A DNA stretch of 60,582 bases from Pedobacter rhizosphaerae (GTDB lineage: Bacteria > Bacteroidota > Bacteroidia > Sphingobacteriales > Sphingobacteriaceae): NCBI RefSeq assembly GCF_900111155.1, contig NZ_FOGG01000029.1, positions 1 through 60,582 of the forward strand, written 5' to 3'. The notes below the pieces were generated by a model. It had not been told where the DNA came from. It saw only the letters and a program-made list of their open reading frames with translations, and did no database searches. Position 1 is the stretch's first letter; each line of letters begins with the position of its first letter. Both the position numbers and the translations under genes were made by a program. Shown here one piece after another: positions 41,186 through 51,159 of this stretch.

Positions 41186-42382
41186 TTGAAAGGATTTCTT
41201 CGCTTATCGGTTATAGTGAGTGCAATTGCCATTTCGGTTATTTTGTTATCGCAATGCATGAACAATGCGGCAGATCAATTGCCAAAGGATATTCGTGGGG
41301 GAAATTATGCCGGAGCCGCAACTTGTATAAAATGCCATCAGGATATTGCCCGTCATTATGCGCACAACAGCCATGGCCTTACCTCCAGCCTTGTAACAGA
41401 TCAAACACTTTTGAAGCAATTAGCTCCCGGTAAAGACGAGTTTGTTTTTAATGAAGATATGAAGGTGAAGGTAGAGAAAAAGGATGATGGTATCTATCAG
41501 GTTGGATATTATCATGGCAAAGCTGTGAAGCGCGAGAAAATGGAGATGGCCCTTGGCTCTGGAGAAAAAGCTTTCACTTACGCCTATTGGAAGGGGAAAA
41601 AACTATATGAACTTCCCCTTTCTTACTTCTCAGCCATAGGCAATTGGGCCAATAGTCCGGGCTTTCCGAATCATGAAATGTATTTTGATCGGGCCATTAC
41701 CAGTCGTTGCCTGGCTTGCCATACTTCTTACGTTCAAACCAATGCTGCGCAGCGATCAGGCACGCAGGTAGATGAACAGATGGAACGTGGATCGATTATT
41801 TATGGCATAGACTGTGAGCGTTGCCATGGTCCAGCCAAGCAGCATGTGGTATTTCACCTGGAAAACCCTGATGAGAAAAAGGCACAATACATCACTTCCT
41901 TGAAGGCATTATCACGGAAACAAAAGATGGATGCCTGCGGTACTTGCCATTCGGGCAACGATTTGATGGTACAGAAAGCAACCTTTACTTTTCAGCCTGG
42001 AGACTTGCTCGAAGATTACTTCGAGCAGGATTTTGTGTCTTTTGGAGGCGCTAATCCCGATGTACATGGCAATCAGAGTGCCATGTTGAAAGGCAGTAAC
42101 TGCTACAGGAAAAGCAAAGATCTCACTTGTCAGTCTTGCCACAATACCCACGAAAGTATCAAGGGGAATCTTACGGTATATTCCCAGCGTTGCCTAAACT
42201 GTCATCAAAATTCAAGGCATAGTCAGGCTACGTTGGCCAGGGGGCCAATAAGCTCCAACTGTATCGACTGCCATATGCCCAAAGAGGCCTCTAAACTCAT
42301 TTCTTTTCAAATTGCAGGCAAAGATCAACCTAAGCCATATCTGCTGAGATCCCACAGGATAGGGATTTATGAGGGGAAATAA
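41186..42382 (+). CDS. Seven-haem cytochrome c lipoprotein (398 aa)
   Basis: The start is TTG 41186: no in-frame ATG precedes it, and it gives a lipoprotein signal ending LLSQC (Cys24), while the next ATG falls after the lipobox. Seven CxxCH haem-binding motifs are present: CIKCH (47-51), CLACH, CERCH, CGTCH, CQSCH, CLNCH and CIDCH. The spacing resembles multihaem cytochrome c554-like or tetrahaem-repeat proteins. It should be a periplasm-facing electron carrier anchored to a membrane. It is 19 bp after the GH5 gene, apparently in its operon, an unusual neighbour for a glycan locus. Confidence 0.88.
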   Translation: MKGFLRLSVIVSAIAISVILLSQCMNNAADQLPKDIRGGNYAGAATCIKCHQDIARHYAHNSHGLTSSLVTDQTLLKQLAPGKDEFVFNEDMKVKVEKKDDGIYQVGYYHGKAVKREKMEMALGSGEKAFTYAYWKGKKLYELPLSYFSAIGNWANSPGFPNHEMYFDRAITSRCLACHTSYVQTNAAQRSGTQVDEQMERGSIIYGIDCERCHGPAKQHVVFHLENPDEKKAQYITSLKALSRKQKMDACGTCHSGNDLMVQKATFTFQPGDLLEDYFEQDFVSFGGANPDVHGNQSAMLKGSNCYRKSKDLTCQSCHNTHESIKGNLTVYSQRCLNCHQNSRHSQATLARGPISSNCIDCHMPKEASKLISFQIAGKDQPKPYLLRSHRIGIYEGK

Positions 42383-42540
42383 CCCATGGTCAGAGTCACA
42401 CGGACCATTTTAAGTATGCCATCGCACAGATCATTTCCTCCGTTGGGCACGGATCATTTTGATAGTGAAAAAGTTGTAAGTCCCACTTCCGACTTAATTC
42501 GTACATTTGGTTAGCTCATTCACCTTACACAGTAGCTGGT

Positions 42541-44862
42541 ATGTCGATGAAATATTATTTATCTCTTTTACTTCTTTTTTTTAGTACAGCACTTTTAGCC
42601 CAGAAAAAATTTACTTTAAGCGGCACCATTCGAGATGGCGCAACAGGAGAAACCCTCATTGGTGCAACGGTCAAAATATCCGGACCTGCCACCGCAGGAA
42701 CTTTAACCAATGGCTACGGCTATTTTGCCATCAGCCAGATAGAAGGCAGTTATACCGTTGTAATAAGCTATACTGGCTATACCGCAATCACTAAAACCAT
42801 CACCTTAAATAAAGACATTAAACTCAATGAAGAGTTGAAGAGTACCATTGATCTTGCAGAAGTAGTGGTAAGCGCTACCAACAGGAAAAATGAGAATGTA
42901 AAAAGTGCCCAGATGGGCCTGGAGCGGGTAGATATGAAGTCGCTGAATAGCATTCCCGTGCTACTGGGTGAGAAAGATGTGTTAAAAACCATTCAACTCT
43001 TGCCTGGTGTAAAATCTGGTGGAGAAGGAAATACTGGTTTTTACGTACGTGGTGGCGCTGCCGATCAAAACCTGATCATTTTGGATGAGGCCGTTGTGTA
43101 TAATTCATCGCACTTACTCGGTTTTTTCTCCACTTTCAATGCTGATGCGATTAAGGACGTTAGCCTATATAAAGGTGGAATGCCTGCACAATACGGCGGT
43201 CGGTTATCTTCGGTTCTGGATGTAAGAATGGATGATGGAAATAACAAGGAGTTCAAATTTCAGGGGGGGATCGGGTTAATTGCCTCGCGGTTAAAGGCTG
43301 AAGGACCTATTGTTAAAGACCGCGGTTCTTTTATGGTGAGTTTTCGCAGAACCTATATTGACCTCTTTTTAAGAGCCTCACCAGATTCTTCTATCAACGG
43401 AAGTACGCTGAACTTTTACGACATCAACGCAAAGGCAAACTATAAAATTAACGATAAGAATACCATCTACGTTTCGGGTTATTTTGGAAAGGATAATATT
43501 GGCGTTAAAGACTTGTTTGCCAACGACTGGGGGAATGTAACGGCTACCATCCGTTTGAATCACATTTTCAGTGACCGATTGTTCTCCAATACCTCTTTAA
43601 TTTACAATAACTACAACTATACCGTTCGCTTATTAAATGATGTAACCAATTTTAAAGCCAGCTCGCTGGTTCGCGATTTTAACTTTAAGGAAGATTTTCA
43701 GTATTTCAGTAATAAACATACTTTGCGATTTGGGATTAATGCCACCCAGCATCGCATTTCTCCGATTGATATTAGTGTTTCGCAAGAATCGCAGGTTAAT
43801 CCACTTACCCAGCAAAGGAGATACGGCATCGAATCGGCGGCTTATATTTCTGATGAATGGGCAGCAACTGAACACCTTAATTTTTTATATGGCCTACGCC
43901 TGGCAGCCTTCTCACTTATGGGGCCAGGAAACTTCAGTACTTACGATCCTGACGGAAATATTTTATCAACCGAAAGTGTAGCAGACGGGAAGTTTTATAA
44001 GAATTATTTCAATCTGGAGCCACGTTTTTCGGTAAGTTACCTATTTAATGAGGAGAATTCCATCAAGACATCTTATAATAGAAATACCCAAAATGTACAC
44101 ATTTTAACCAATGCAACTTCCAGCTCTCCAACAGATCAATACGTACTGAGCAGCAATAACATTAAGCCCGAAATTGCAGATCAGGTTTCTATGGGTTATT
44201 TCAGGAATTTTGATGAAAACAATTACGAATTTTCTGGAGAGGTTTATTACAAATGGCTTCAAAATCAAATCGACTATAAGAATGCAGCGCAATTACTGGC
44301 CAATTCTAACATAGAATCAGAACTCCTGTACGGAGTGGGCAGGGCATATGGTTTAGAGTTGTTTTTCAAAAAGAAATTCGGCAAGCTAAATGGCTGGGTG
44401 GGCTATACGTTATCGAGAACCGAACGCAAGTTTGCCGAACTAAATAACGGCAAGTATTTCCCTTCACGCCAAGACCGCACACACGATGTATCTGTAGTGG
44501 GTATTTACAATATTAGTCAACGGTGGACTTTCTCTTCCAGTTTTATCTACAGCACCGGAAATGCAGTAACTTTTCCTGCCGGTAAATATGTTGTTGGTGG
44601 ACAAACAACTTATTATTACACCGAGCGGAATGCAGGCAGAATGCCCTATAACATGCGTTTGGATGTGAGTGCAACCTTAGAAGGGAAAAAGCATAAAAGG
44701 TATCAGTCCAGTTGGAATTTTGGTGTTTATAATCTTTTAGCCAGAAAAAATCCCTATTCGATTGAGTTTATTGATGATCCAAATGATCCAAGGAAAACTG
44801 CGGCACAACAAACTTCTTTATTCGGACTTATTCCATCAGTTACCTGGAATTTTAAATTTTAA
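42541..44862 (+). CDS. TonB-dependent receptor with regulatory-like N-domain (773 aa)
   Basis: A signal peptide (ends LLAQK, about residue 21) precedes a carboxypeptidase-regulatory-like domain (FTLSGTIRDGATGETLIGAT). The TonB-box region reads IDLAEVVVSATNRK (about 104-116), and the plug contains LPGVKSGGEGNTGFYVRGG and DQNLIILDEAVVYN. The barrel is complete to the terminal WNFKF. This is not of the SusC type; its partner is the DUF4249 lipoprotein 4 bp downstream. The substrate is unknown; such pairs are often tied to metal or peptide uptake. Confidence 0.93.
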   Translation: MSMKYYLSLLLLFFSTALLAQKKFTLSGTIRDGATGETLIGATVKISGPATAGTLTNGYGYFAISQIEGSYTVVISYTGYTAITKTITLNKDIKLNEELKSTIDLAEVVVSATNRKNENVKSAQMGLERVDMKSLNSIPVLLGEKDVLKTIQLLPGVKSGGEGNTGFYVRGGAADQNLIILDEAVVYNSSHLLGFFSTFNADAIKDVSLYKGGMPAQYGGRLSSVLDVRMDDGNNKEFKFQGGIGLIASRLKAEGPIVKDRGSFMVSFRRTYIDLFLRASPDSSINGSTLNFYDINAKANYKINDKNTIYVSGYFGKDNIGVKDLFANDWGNVTATIRLNHIFSDRLFSNTSLIYNNYNYTVRLLNDVTNFKASSLVRDFNFKEDFQYFSNKHTLRFGINATQHRISPIDISVSQESQVNPLTQQRRYGIESAAYISDEWAATEHLNFLYGLRLAAFSLMGPGNFSTYDPDGNILSTESVADGKFYKNYFNLEPRFSVSYLFNEENSIKTSYNRNTQNVHILTNATSSSPTDQYVLSSNNIKPEIADQVSMGYFRNFDENNYEFSGEVYYKWLQNQIDYKNAAQLLANSNIESELLYGVGRAYGLELFFKKKFGKLNGWVGYTLSRTERKFAELNNGKYFPSRQDRTHDVSVVGIYNISQRWTFSSSFIYSTGNAVTFPAGKYVVGGQTTYYYTERNAGRMPYNMRLDVSATLEGKKHKRYQSSWNFGVYNLLARKNPYSIEFIDDPNDPRKTAAQQTSLFGLIPSVTWNFKF

Positions 44863-44865
44863 ATC

Positions 44866-45666
44866 ATGAAAAGGCTTACATTATATTTGATTTTATTGGT
44901 TTTATCTCTTAGTGCCTGTAAGAAGATAATAGATATTGATACCAAAGATGCGGCTCCACAAATCGTGATTGAAGGGAAAATCACCGATAGCTTAATTGAT
45001 CAGCAGATCAGGATATCTAAAACAGTGGGCTATAGTGAGCTGGGCATTTATCCTAAAGTGTCTGGTGCTACAGTAACGGTTAGCGATAATAAAGGCAATA
45101 ACTACGTTTTTAAAGAAACCTCGCCTGGAATTTATACCAACAGGATGAAGGGCAACCCGGGAACTACCTATAATTTAAATATCACTGCCGAAGGGGCTGT
45201 TTACACTGCAAGTTCTACTATGCCTAAAAAAGTATTGATGGATTCTATTGGTGTGATTAACAATTATTTTTTCGGCAATGAGCGTAAAACTACAGCAGCC
45301 TACCTGGCCGATCCTAAAAATGAAGCCAATCAATACCGTTTCTATCTTTACCGCAATGGGATCATTTCAAAAAGTATTTATGTAAACAACGATCGCTTAA
45401 CGGATGGCAATAACCTCAGGATTCAGCTGTTTTTCTTTACAGATGAAGAAAGAGATGAAGAGCTTAATAGCGGAGATCAGCTTTTGGTTGAGATGGAGTG
45501 TATAGATGCTCCGGTATTCGATTATTGGTTCGCCTTATCAGAGCAAACAGGCCGAGGACCAAATCAGGGAACTACACCGGCAAATCCCCCCTCTAATCTT
45601 TCTAATGGTGCTCTTGGGTATTTTAGTGCAAATACCTATCAGAAATTGAGTGCTACGGTTAAGTAA
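44866..45666 (+). CDS. DUF4249 family lipoprotein (266 aa)
   Basis: A lipoprotein signal ends LSACK (Cys18). The mature protein has the DUF4249 layout: PQIVIEGKITDSLIDQQIRI, VSGATVTVSDNKGN, SPGIYTNRMKGNPGTTYNL and YTASSTMPKKVLMDSI. Family members partner TonB-dependent receptors at the outer membrane. It starts 4 bp after the receptor stop codon, so the two genes are one operon. The length of 266 residues is slightly short for the family but the C-terminus looks complete. Confidence 0.9.
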   Translation: MKRLTLYLILLVLSLSACKKIIDIDTKDAAPQIVIEGKITDSLIDQQIRISKTVGYSELGIYPKVSGATVTVSDNKGNNYVFKETSPGIYTNRMKGNPGTTYNLNITAEGAVYTASSTMPKKVLMDSIGVINNYFFGNERKTTAAYLADPKNEANQYRFYLYRNGIISKSIYVNNDRLTDGNNLRIQLFFFTDEERDEELNSGDQLLVEMECIDAPVFDYWFALSEQTGRGPNQGTTPANPPSNLSNGALGYFSANTYQKLSATVK

Positions 45667-45766
45667 CATTTGTTTATTTCAAAATTTAGTAAACACAGAG
45701 CAGGCTTGGCTGTTGATTAGTAGGAAGCTTTTAGCGTGGCTTCATATTTTATTTAATCAGAAATTA

Positions 45767-46726
45767 ATGAAGGTATTTATAAGCGGAAATATAGCCGCAG
45801 AAGGAATTAACGAACTCAAAGCGAACGATATTGAGATTACGCAATGGACAGCCGATAAACCAATTACTGCAAAAGAATTAATTGATGCTTGCCAGCAACA
45901 CGATGCATTAATTAGTGTTGGGCGGAATAAGATCAATGCAGAATTTCTTCAGGCCTGCAAACATTTAAAGGTTATTGCGCTGCATTCTGTAGGATATGAT
46001 CAGGTTGATGTGGCTACGGCAAAGAAACTAAATATACCCATTGGTAATACTCCGGGGGTACTTAGTGCTGCTACAGCCGATACAGCCTTTCTTTTGATGC
46101 TTGCCGTAAGCCGGAAAGCCTTTTTCCTTCATAAGAAAATCATTGCTGGCGACTGGAAAGCCTATCAACCAACAGTAGAGCTTGGAATAGAACTTAAAGG
46201 CAAAACCCTTGGCGTTTTAGGATTGGGAAACATTGGAATTGAAATGGCTAAGAAATGTATTGCTTTATATCAAATGCCTGTAGTTTATCACAACAGATCT
46301 CAGAACCCGGAGGCAGAAAGAGAAATAGGGGCAAAATATGTTTCTTTTGAAGAACTTTTAGCCCAAAGTGATGTATTAACCGTTCACACCGCGTTGACAC
46401 CCGAAACACAGGGTTTATTTACCCTGGATGTTTTTAAACAAATGAAATCCAATGCTATTTTCATCAATACTGCGCGCGGTGGCATTCATAATGAAACTGA
46501 CCTGATTGAAGCCCTGCAACAAAAACTAATCTGGGGTGCAGGATTAGATGTAACCAATCCTGAGCCTATGGATAAGGATAATCCGCTATTGCAGATGGAG
46601 AATGTTGCGGTGCTACCACATATTGGCTCTGCTACAGAAGAAACCCGGACAGCAATGGCTAAAATAATTGCACAGAATATTTTAGCCGGATTAAAAGGCG
46701 AGCCTTTACCTTATCCGGTAGATTGA
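45767..46726 (+). CDS. D-2-hydroxyacid dehydrogenase (glyoxylate/hydroxypyruvate reductase type, 319 aa)
   Basis: I start at ATG 45767 (MKVFISGNIAAEG); the longer frame adds an implausible N-terminus. The Rossmann dinucleotide motif is LGVLGLGNIG (about 145-154). The catalytic residues of the family are visible: arginine in NTARGG (about 234), glutamate in NPEPMD, and histidine in LPHIGSAT (about 285). The enzyme reduces 2-keto acids such as glyoxylate or hydroxypyruvate with NAD(P)H in the cytoplasm. It is a single gene, 100 bp after the DUF4249 gene. Confidence 0.9.
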   Translation: MKVFISGNIAAEGINELKANDIEITQWTADKPITAKELIDACQQHDALISVGRNKINAEFLQACKHLKVIALHSVGYDQVDVATAKKLNIPIGNTPGVLSAATADTAFLLMLAVSRKAFFLHKKIIAGDWKAYQPTVELGIELKGKTLGVLGLGNIGIEMAKKCIALYQMPVVYHNRSQNPEAEREIGAKYVSFEELLAQSDVLTVHTALTPETQGLFTLDVFKQMKSNAIFINTARGGIHNETDLIEALQQKLIWGAGLDVTNPEPMDKDNPLLQMENVAVLPHIGSATEETRTAMAKIIAQNILAGLKGEPLPYPVD

Positions 46727-46799
46727 TTAGGGATTAGGTTGACCCTCATTCAAAAATCGTCTTGCTGAATTTATTTCAGCATCTTTTAGTAAGGGGGGT

Positions 46800-47153
46800 G
46801 TATGATTATAAGATCAATTGTCAACCCTGAGCTTCCCGAGGTGAAATCGGGACAAGTTGCAGAAGGATTTGATTAAGTGTTATTAGGGCGTTTCGACAAG
46901 CTCAACGTGACAGACTTGAATAGAAATTTAATTTTATGATAAGGCACTTCTCTCTGGTTGTAGCATTTCCAATGCTATTAACTTAAGCTAAATGCTATCA
47001 GTCTGAACTTTCCGATGTGAAATCGGGACAAGTAGTCGAAGATCTTCTTAATAAGTCGAAAACTAAAATGGATTACCCTTCGACAGGCTCAGGATGACAA
47101 TCCATTTTAGTTTTCTCCTTAAGTTAACAGCATTGGTAGCGCCTCGCTACGAC
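46800..47153. repeat. Intergenic hairpin repeats, including copy 2 of the long-stem element
   Basis: AAAACTAAAATGGATT (47059-47074) pairs perfectly with AATCCATTTTAGTTTT (47099-47114), matching 21471-21550 with compensated arm changes. Phrases such as GATGTGAAATCGGGACAAGT and CTTCGACAGGCTCAGGATGAC recur at 46810-46860, 46990-47040 and 55390-55490. No gene is seen in 46727-47306. Confidence 0.78.
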
Positions 47154-47204
47154 CTATTACTGATTGAATGAGCTTGTGAGACACTAGCCTATAGCTAAGT
47201 TTTT

Positions 47205-47304
47205 AGGTTACTTAAAACTTATAACCTAAAACTTACAACTTTTCTCGCTATTACTGAAAGTTTTTTTAGGTCACTTAAAACTTATAACCTAAAACTTACA
47301 ACTT
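47205..47304. repeat. Tandem direct repeat before the MG2/plug gene end
   Basis: CTTAAAACTTATAACCTAAA followed by ACTTACAACTT occurs twice, within 47205-47242 and 47267-47304, both preceded by TTAGGT(T/C)A. It directly follows the 3' end of the minus-strand gene and may affect its 3' UTR. Confidence 0.75.
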
Positions 47305-47306
47305 CT

Positions 47307-50033
47307 TTATTTAACACCATATCTAAATACCGATCGGCCAATATTTCCATTGGCATCTATTCCTTCCACAGTAACCTTATATTGTCCTCTGCCATCGGCA
47401 TTGTAAAACTCGAAAGAAGCATTTCCTGTAGCATCAGTGATGACCTTAGGGTTCCAATAAATCGTGGTACGTAAATCGTTTCGGTTCATGCTCGCTGCAA
47501 CCTCATACTTAGGCGAGTAAAATTGCTTTTCTTTATTATAACCACCTGGAGAGAAAGTGAGTTCGTAGTATTTAGGCAGCATATCCAGCAATTGTGCTTT
47601 AGATATTTTAGTTCCTTTAGGCGCTTTCTTCTGGTTAAATACGATTACCCCATTCACATTGTTGGCGCGGTTTACCAGGCCCAGTTCATCTCTTAAAAAG
47701 ATCTCGATAGACTCAATTTGATTGGCATCTAAAGTATTAATCTGATTTACATCTACATTCATCCCGTTGATAAAGATTCCCATTGGAACTCTTTTCCCTG
47801 CATTATAATCACGGGTAACATAGAAATTATTATCGACAAAAGTTACACCAGCCAACATGCCCTGTAAGCAGTTAATGAGCAGTCCGCAACCTTGTAACCT
47901 ATCGCCGGTTACTTCATGGTCAGCCATCTGACTAAGGCCGCTTAATGCGGGATAATCTTTATGGCTTACCTTCGGAATTGCAGCAGCCTTGATATTTACA
48001 TCTTTCAAAACATGCAGGTAAGCATATTGCTTTTTGCTATTATCCAGATAAGTATTTAAGGCACTGTCGATATTTAAAACCTCATCAGCGGCGCTAAAGT
48101 TTCTGCTTAGTGTTGGAGAAGGAGAACCGTTAATGCTTAAGGTCATGTTTTTGTAGTTCACATTGTATTTGGCAGTAATGGTTACTTTAGAAGAATCATT
48201 GAAAACCAAATTCTGGAATTTGAAATTCCCTACAGGATCGGTAGTGCCCTCCAGGTTAAAGCGCTTATCAGGAATACTCAATAGGAGCGAACCCTTTCTT
48301 ACCGGAATACCGTTCCCCATGCGAAGAATTCCTGATATTTCTATTCCCTGTTCTGGCAGTAAGCTGATTTTAGGCATTTTACCTGCAATCACATCCGTAT
48401 AGCTAAACGTTCTGTAGCCTTGGGTAAGCAATAAAACATCTAAATCGGCAGCCTTTTTAGCATCTGTCGCATTAAAATAATAGTTAGGCTTTTCAATATA
48501 ACCTTTCAAGTCGCTGCTTAACAATAAACCCGTTAATATGGTAGTAGCTGCATCTTCAGCCGATGGTACTTTACTTTCATCTACAACCGATACAGAAAAA
48601 TTACCTTCTACAGGTGCACCATCTTTCTTGGCGGCCAAATTGATCTTTACTTTTTTCTTCACACCATAACTTGGGAGCGAAGAAGTTACCGCCAATGCCA
48701 TGGTGTTTTTGTGTTGCACGAAAACCAGTCGCTCGCTTAAAGGCTTGCCATTTTCTGCAAATAGGGTAAATTGGGCAATTCCGTTAGGGAATTTAGATTT
48801 TTGAATGGTTGTACTATAGGTTTTATTAGATAAAGCAGTTTGTGCACCATAACAAATCACCCCTTTACTTTGTGCAATGAGATAAAACTTTTTCCCCTGA
48901 TTTTGTTCAAAGAAGCTATCGTTGGCATTAATTTTAACGGCAATGTTCTCCGCATCGCTATTATCAATATTTATCCCTATAGCAGATGCACTAACTGCAG
49001 GGAGATTATAGCTTTGTGTGCTGCCATCAGCATAAGTCACATTTGCTTTATAGCTTTTGCTAGCTTCAACAGGTAAGCTAAAGGTACCCATGCCCAGGTG
49101 TTGAGCGGTAAAGGTAGCCACCTGTTTTCCCTCACTGTCTGTAATGGTGCCTTTGGCATTTATGCCCAGTCCATCACTTTTAATCGCTTTGAAAGCTACT
49201 TTGTTGGTTAAGCCGGCAATCAGGCTTCCCCCTTCAGGAAACAGCTGGAAATCTTTGTTAATAATGGCATTTTGAAGTTGAAAGGTACTACTGGCTACAT
49301 CTTTTTCATTGGTGTTGATGCTGGTAATCAGTTCTCCTTTTTGAAGTTGGTATTCTGCCTTTTGGTTGGCTGTCATAGAAATGGTTAAAAAACCATTGGC
49401 ATCAGTAGTGCCCCGCCCTTTGGCGATTTCAGTATAACTGGTTACAACTTTCCAGCTTACATTTTTGTTGGCGTAAGGTTTATTATTCGCATCCTTAAAC
49501 TGTACTCGCGCATCTATTTTTTCCTGCTTATCTGTAGAAAGATTTTTATAGGTAATATGCGTTTTAACTTCTTTATCTATCGCCTCACCTACAAAAAATG
49601 TTTTGTTAAAATAAGCCGGACTATCAAAGTTCAACATCCACATGGTGTACGCCCTGATATGATAATTGCCCTGTTTATAGTTGGTTTGGTCTAATGGAAA
49701 ACTTCCATTGGCAAAGCCACCTGTAATGGGAAGTTTGAGGGTTTCGATTAGGGAATCTCTCTGATTGATCACATCAACATAGATAATCTTACTCACTCCC
49801 GAGAGGAAATTTTGATTTTCAGTTACATAGGCTTTAAACCAAACGGTATCAGCCACCGCATAATAAGGCTTATCGAAATGGATATATATTTTTTCCTGGG
49901 GATAATCGTTTAAGACCTTGTTGGTTTTGCTGATGATGGTATTGATTCCCACGGTATCGGTTTGAGCCGAGGCATTGAAAGCAAGGAAACTTAGAAAACA
50001 AAGTATAGTAAAGGAGATGTTAGAAATCTTCAT
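47307..50033 (-). CDS. Exported MG2-domain/TonB-plug-like protein (908 aa)
   Basis: A signal peptide ends NASAQT (about residue 24). The N-terminal half has macroglobulin-like (MG2) domains: QEKIYIHFDKPYYAVADTVW, GNYHIRAYTMWM, and Ig-like strands with DANGFLTISMTANQKAEYQL. Near residues 700-810 a TonB-receptor-plug-like segment appears (VNQINTLDANQIESIEIFLR, NVNGVIVFNQKK) but no beta-barrel follows. The end is another Ig-like domain (NASFEFYNADGRGQYKV). Such proteins are frequent in Bacteroidota and are thought to act at the surface. It is transcribed alone, away from the nitroreductase terminator. Confidence 0.82.
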   Translation of the reverse strand: MKISNISFTILCFLSFLAFNASAQTDTVGINTIISKTNKVLNDYPQEKIYIHFDKPYYAVADTVWFKAYVTENQNFLSGVSKIIYVDVINQRDSLIETLKLPITGGFANGSFPLDQTNYKQGNYHIRAYTMWMLNFDSPAYFNKTFFVGEAIDKEVKTHITYKNLSTDKQEKIDARVQFKDANNKPYANKNVSWKVVTSYTEIAKGRGTTDANGFLTISMTANQKAEYQLQKGELITSINTNEKDVASSTFQLQNAIINKDFQLFPEGGSLIAGLTNKVAFKAIKSDGLGINAKGTITDSEGKQVATFTAQHLGMGTFSLPVEASKSYKANVTYADGSTQSYNLPAVSASAIGINIDNSDAENIAVKINANDSFFEQNQGKKFYLIAQSKGVICYGAQTALSNKTYSTTIQKSKFPNGIAQFTLFAENGKPLSERLVFVQHKNTMALAVTSSLPSYGVKKKVKINLAAKKDGAPVEGNFSVSVVDESKVPSAEDAATTILTGLLLSSDLKGYIEKPNYYFNATDAKKAADLDVLLLTQGYRTFSYTDVIAGKMPKISLLPEQGIEISGILRMGNGIPVRKGSLLLSIPDKRFNLEGTTDPVGNFKFQNLVFNDSSKVTITAKYNVNYKNMTLSINGSPSPTLSRNFSAADEVLNIDSALNTYLDNSKKQYAYLHVLKDVNIKAAAIPKVSHKDYPALSGLSQMADHEVTGDRLQGCGLLINCLQGMLAGVTFVDNNFYVTRDYNAGKRVPMGIFINGMNVDVNQINTLDANQIESIEIFLRDELGLVNRANNVNGVIVFNQKKAPKGTKISKAQLLDMLPKYYELTFSPGGYNKEKQFYSPKYEVAASMNRNDLRTTIYWNPKVITDATGNASFEFYNADGRGQYKVTVEGIDANGNIGRSVFRYGVK

Positions 50034-50156
50034 GAATTGGAAATTTATTACTCAGGTTGTAAATATATCCAATTATAAATATAGCACCCAACTTGTTCGC
50101 TGGTTTAACATTTTTTTACATAAAAATTCTAAACGATTGATGGGGTAGAGATAAAA

Positions 50157-50195
50157 AAAAGATGTCTGCTGCAATTTATACAACAGACATCTTTT
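50157..50195 (-). terminator. Intrinsic terminator of the nitroreductase gene
   Basis: AAAAGATGTCTG (50157-50168) pairs with CAGACATCTTTT (50184-50195). On the minus strand the stem is followed by TTTTTTTT, a strong intrinsic terminator 45 bp after the stop codon. Confidence 0.88.
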
Positions 50196-50239
50196 ACTTT
50201 TTAGAATTTCAAACAGATTGCAACCTTTTGGTTACCTAC

Positions 50240-50872
50240 TTAGTTATATTCGATAACAAACTCTTCTAAAGGTTTACGAACTTTTTTCAAGTTTACTAAC
50301 CAGTCTCCGGCTTCATCTCTGTAACCTAACGGAAGGATAGTTACACTTTTTAAACCTTGTTTATCTAAACCTAAAAGTTTATCCAGTTCAGCACCAATGA
50401 AACCTTCCATAGGGGTAGCATCTACTTTTTGAAGTGCTGCCTCAGCAATAGCTAAACCAAAACCAATATAAGCCTGACGAGCAGCATGGTTAAAGTTTTC
50501 TTCAGCCGATCTGTTTAATAACATGCCTTTAAGCTGGTTTTTATAAGCATCGGTAGTATTTTCAGGTAAGCCACGCTCAGCATTCATTCTGTTGAAAACA
50601 GCATCAATACCTTCGTCAGTATAGTTCTCATCAGCAGCGAAAACCAATACGTGAGAAGCAGCCTCAATTTGAGGTTTGTTGAAGGCAATAGGAGTAATTT
50701 GTTTTTTTAATTCCTCGTTGGTTACTACAATCACTTTAAAAGGTTGTAAACCAGATGAAGTAGGAGCCAGGTGAGCTGCGGCAATAATTTTATCAACTTT
50801 TTCTTGCTCAACAGGTTGGCCATTCATTTTCTTAACGGCATAACGCCAGTTTAGGGCTTCAATTAAACTCAT
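50240..50872 (-). CDS. Nitroreductase-family NAD(P)H oxidoreductase (210 aa)
   Basis: The protein has the flavin-binding nitroreductase layout: RYAVKKMNGQPV (FMN-binding arginine near residue 10), AHLAPTSSGLQPFKVIVV (about 33-50), an alpha-helical insert, and the C-terminal GLDKQGLKSVTILPLGYRD. The typical length for NfsB-like enzymes is about 210-220 residues. It reduces quinones, nitro compounds or disulfide-type substrates in the cytoplasm with FMN. The gene stands alone; its promoter lies in 50873-50960 where repeat-type sequence also begins. Confidence 0.9.
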   Translation of the reverse strand: MSLIEALNWRYAVKKMNGQPVEQEKVDKIIAAAHLAPTSSGLQPFKVIVVTNEELKKQITPIAFNKPQIEAASHVLVFAADENYTDEGIDAVFNRMNAERGLPENTTDAYKNQLKGMLLNRSAEENFNHAARQAYIGFGLAIAEAALQKVDATPMEGFIGAELDKLLGLDKQGLKSVTILPLGYRDEAGDWLVNLKKVRKPLEEFVIEYN

Positions 50873-51159
50873 ATCAATAGTATTTTATTTCAAATTTTAT
50901 CAAGCAAATATCTATAATAACCAATAAACCTCTGTTGATGTATGGTAAGAAAGTAAAGTTGTAGGTATTAAGTTTTAAGTCTCCCTGGTTCGTGGCGCAC
51001 GTACCAGTTCCGCAATCCATTGTGAAATAGATCCTGAGCATAACTGAGGTGCCTAAGGTGGTAAAATAGGTAAGATGGTTTGATGGAAGATGGACTCTTT
51101 TTCTCTGTGAAAAACTTGGCGTTTTTTGTGGTAAATTTCAACCCTATCCCAAAAATAAA

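Noticed and set aside
45650..45766. Longer N-terminus for the 2-hydroxyacid dehydrogenase
   Set aside because: It overlaps the DUF4249 gene and adds 39 residues unrelated to the family; ATG 45767 gives the usual start.
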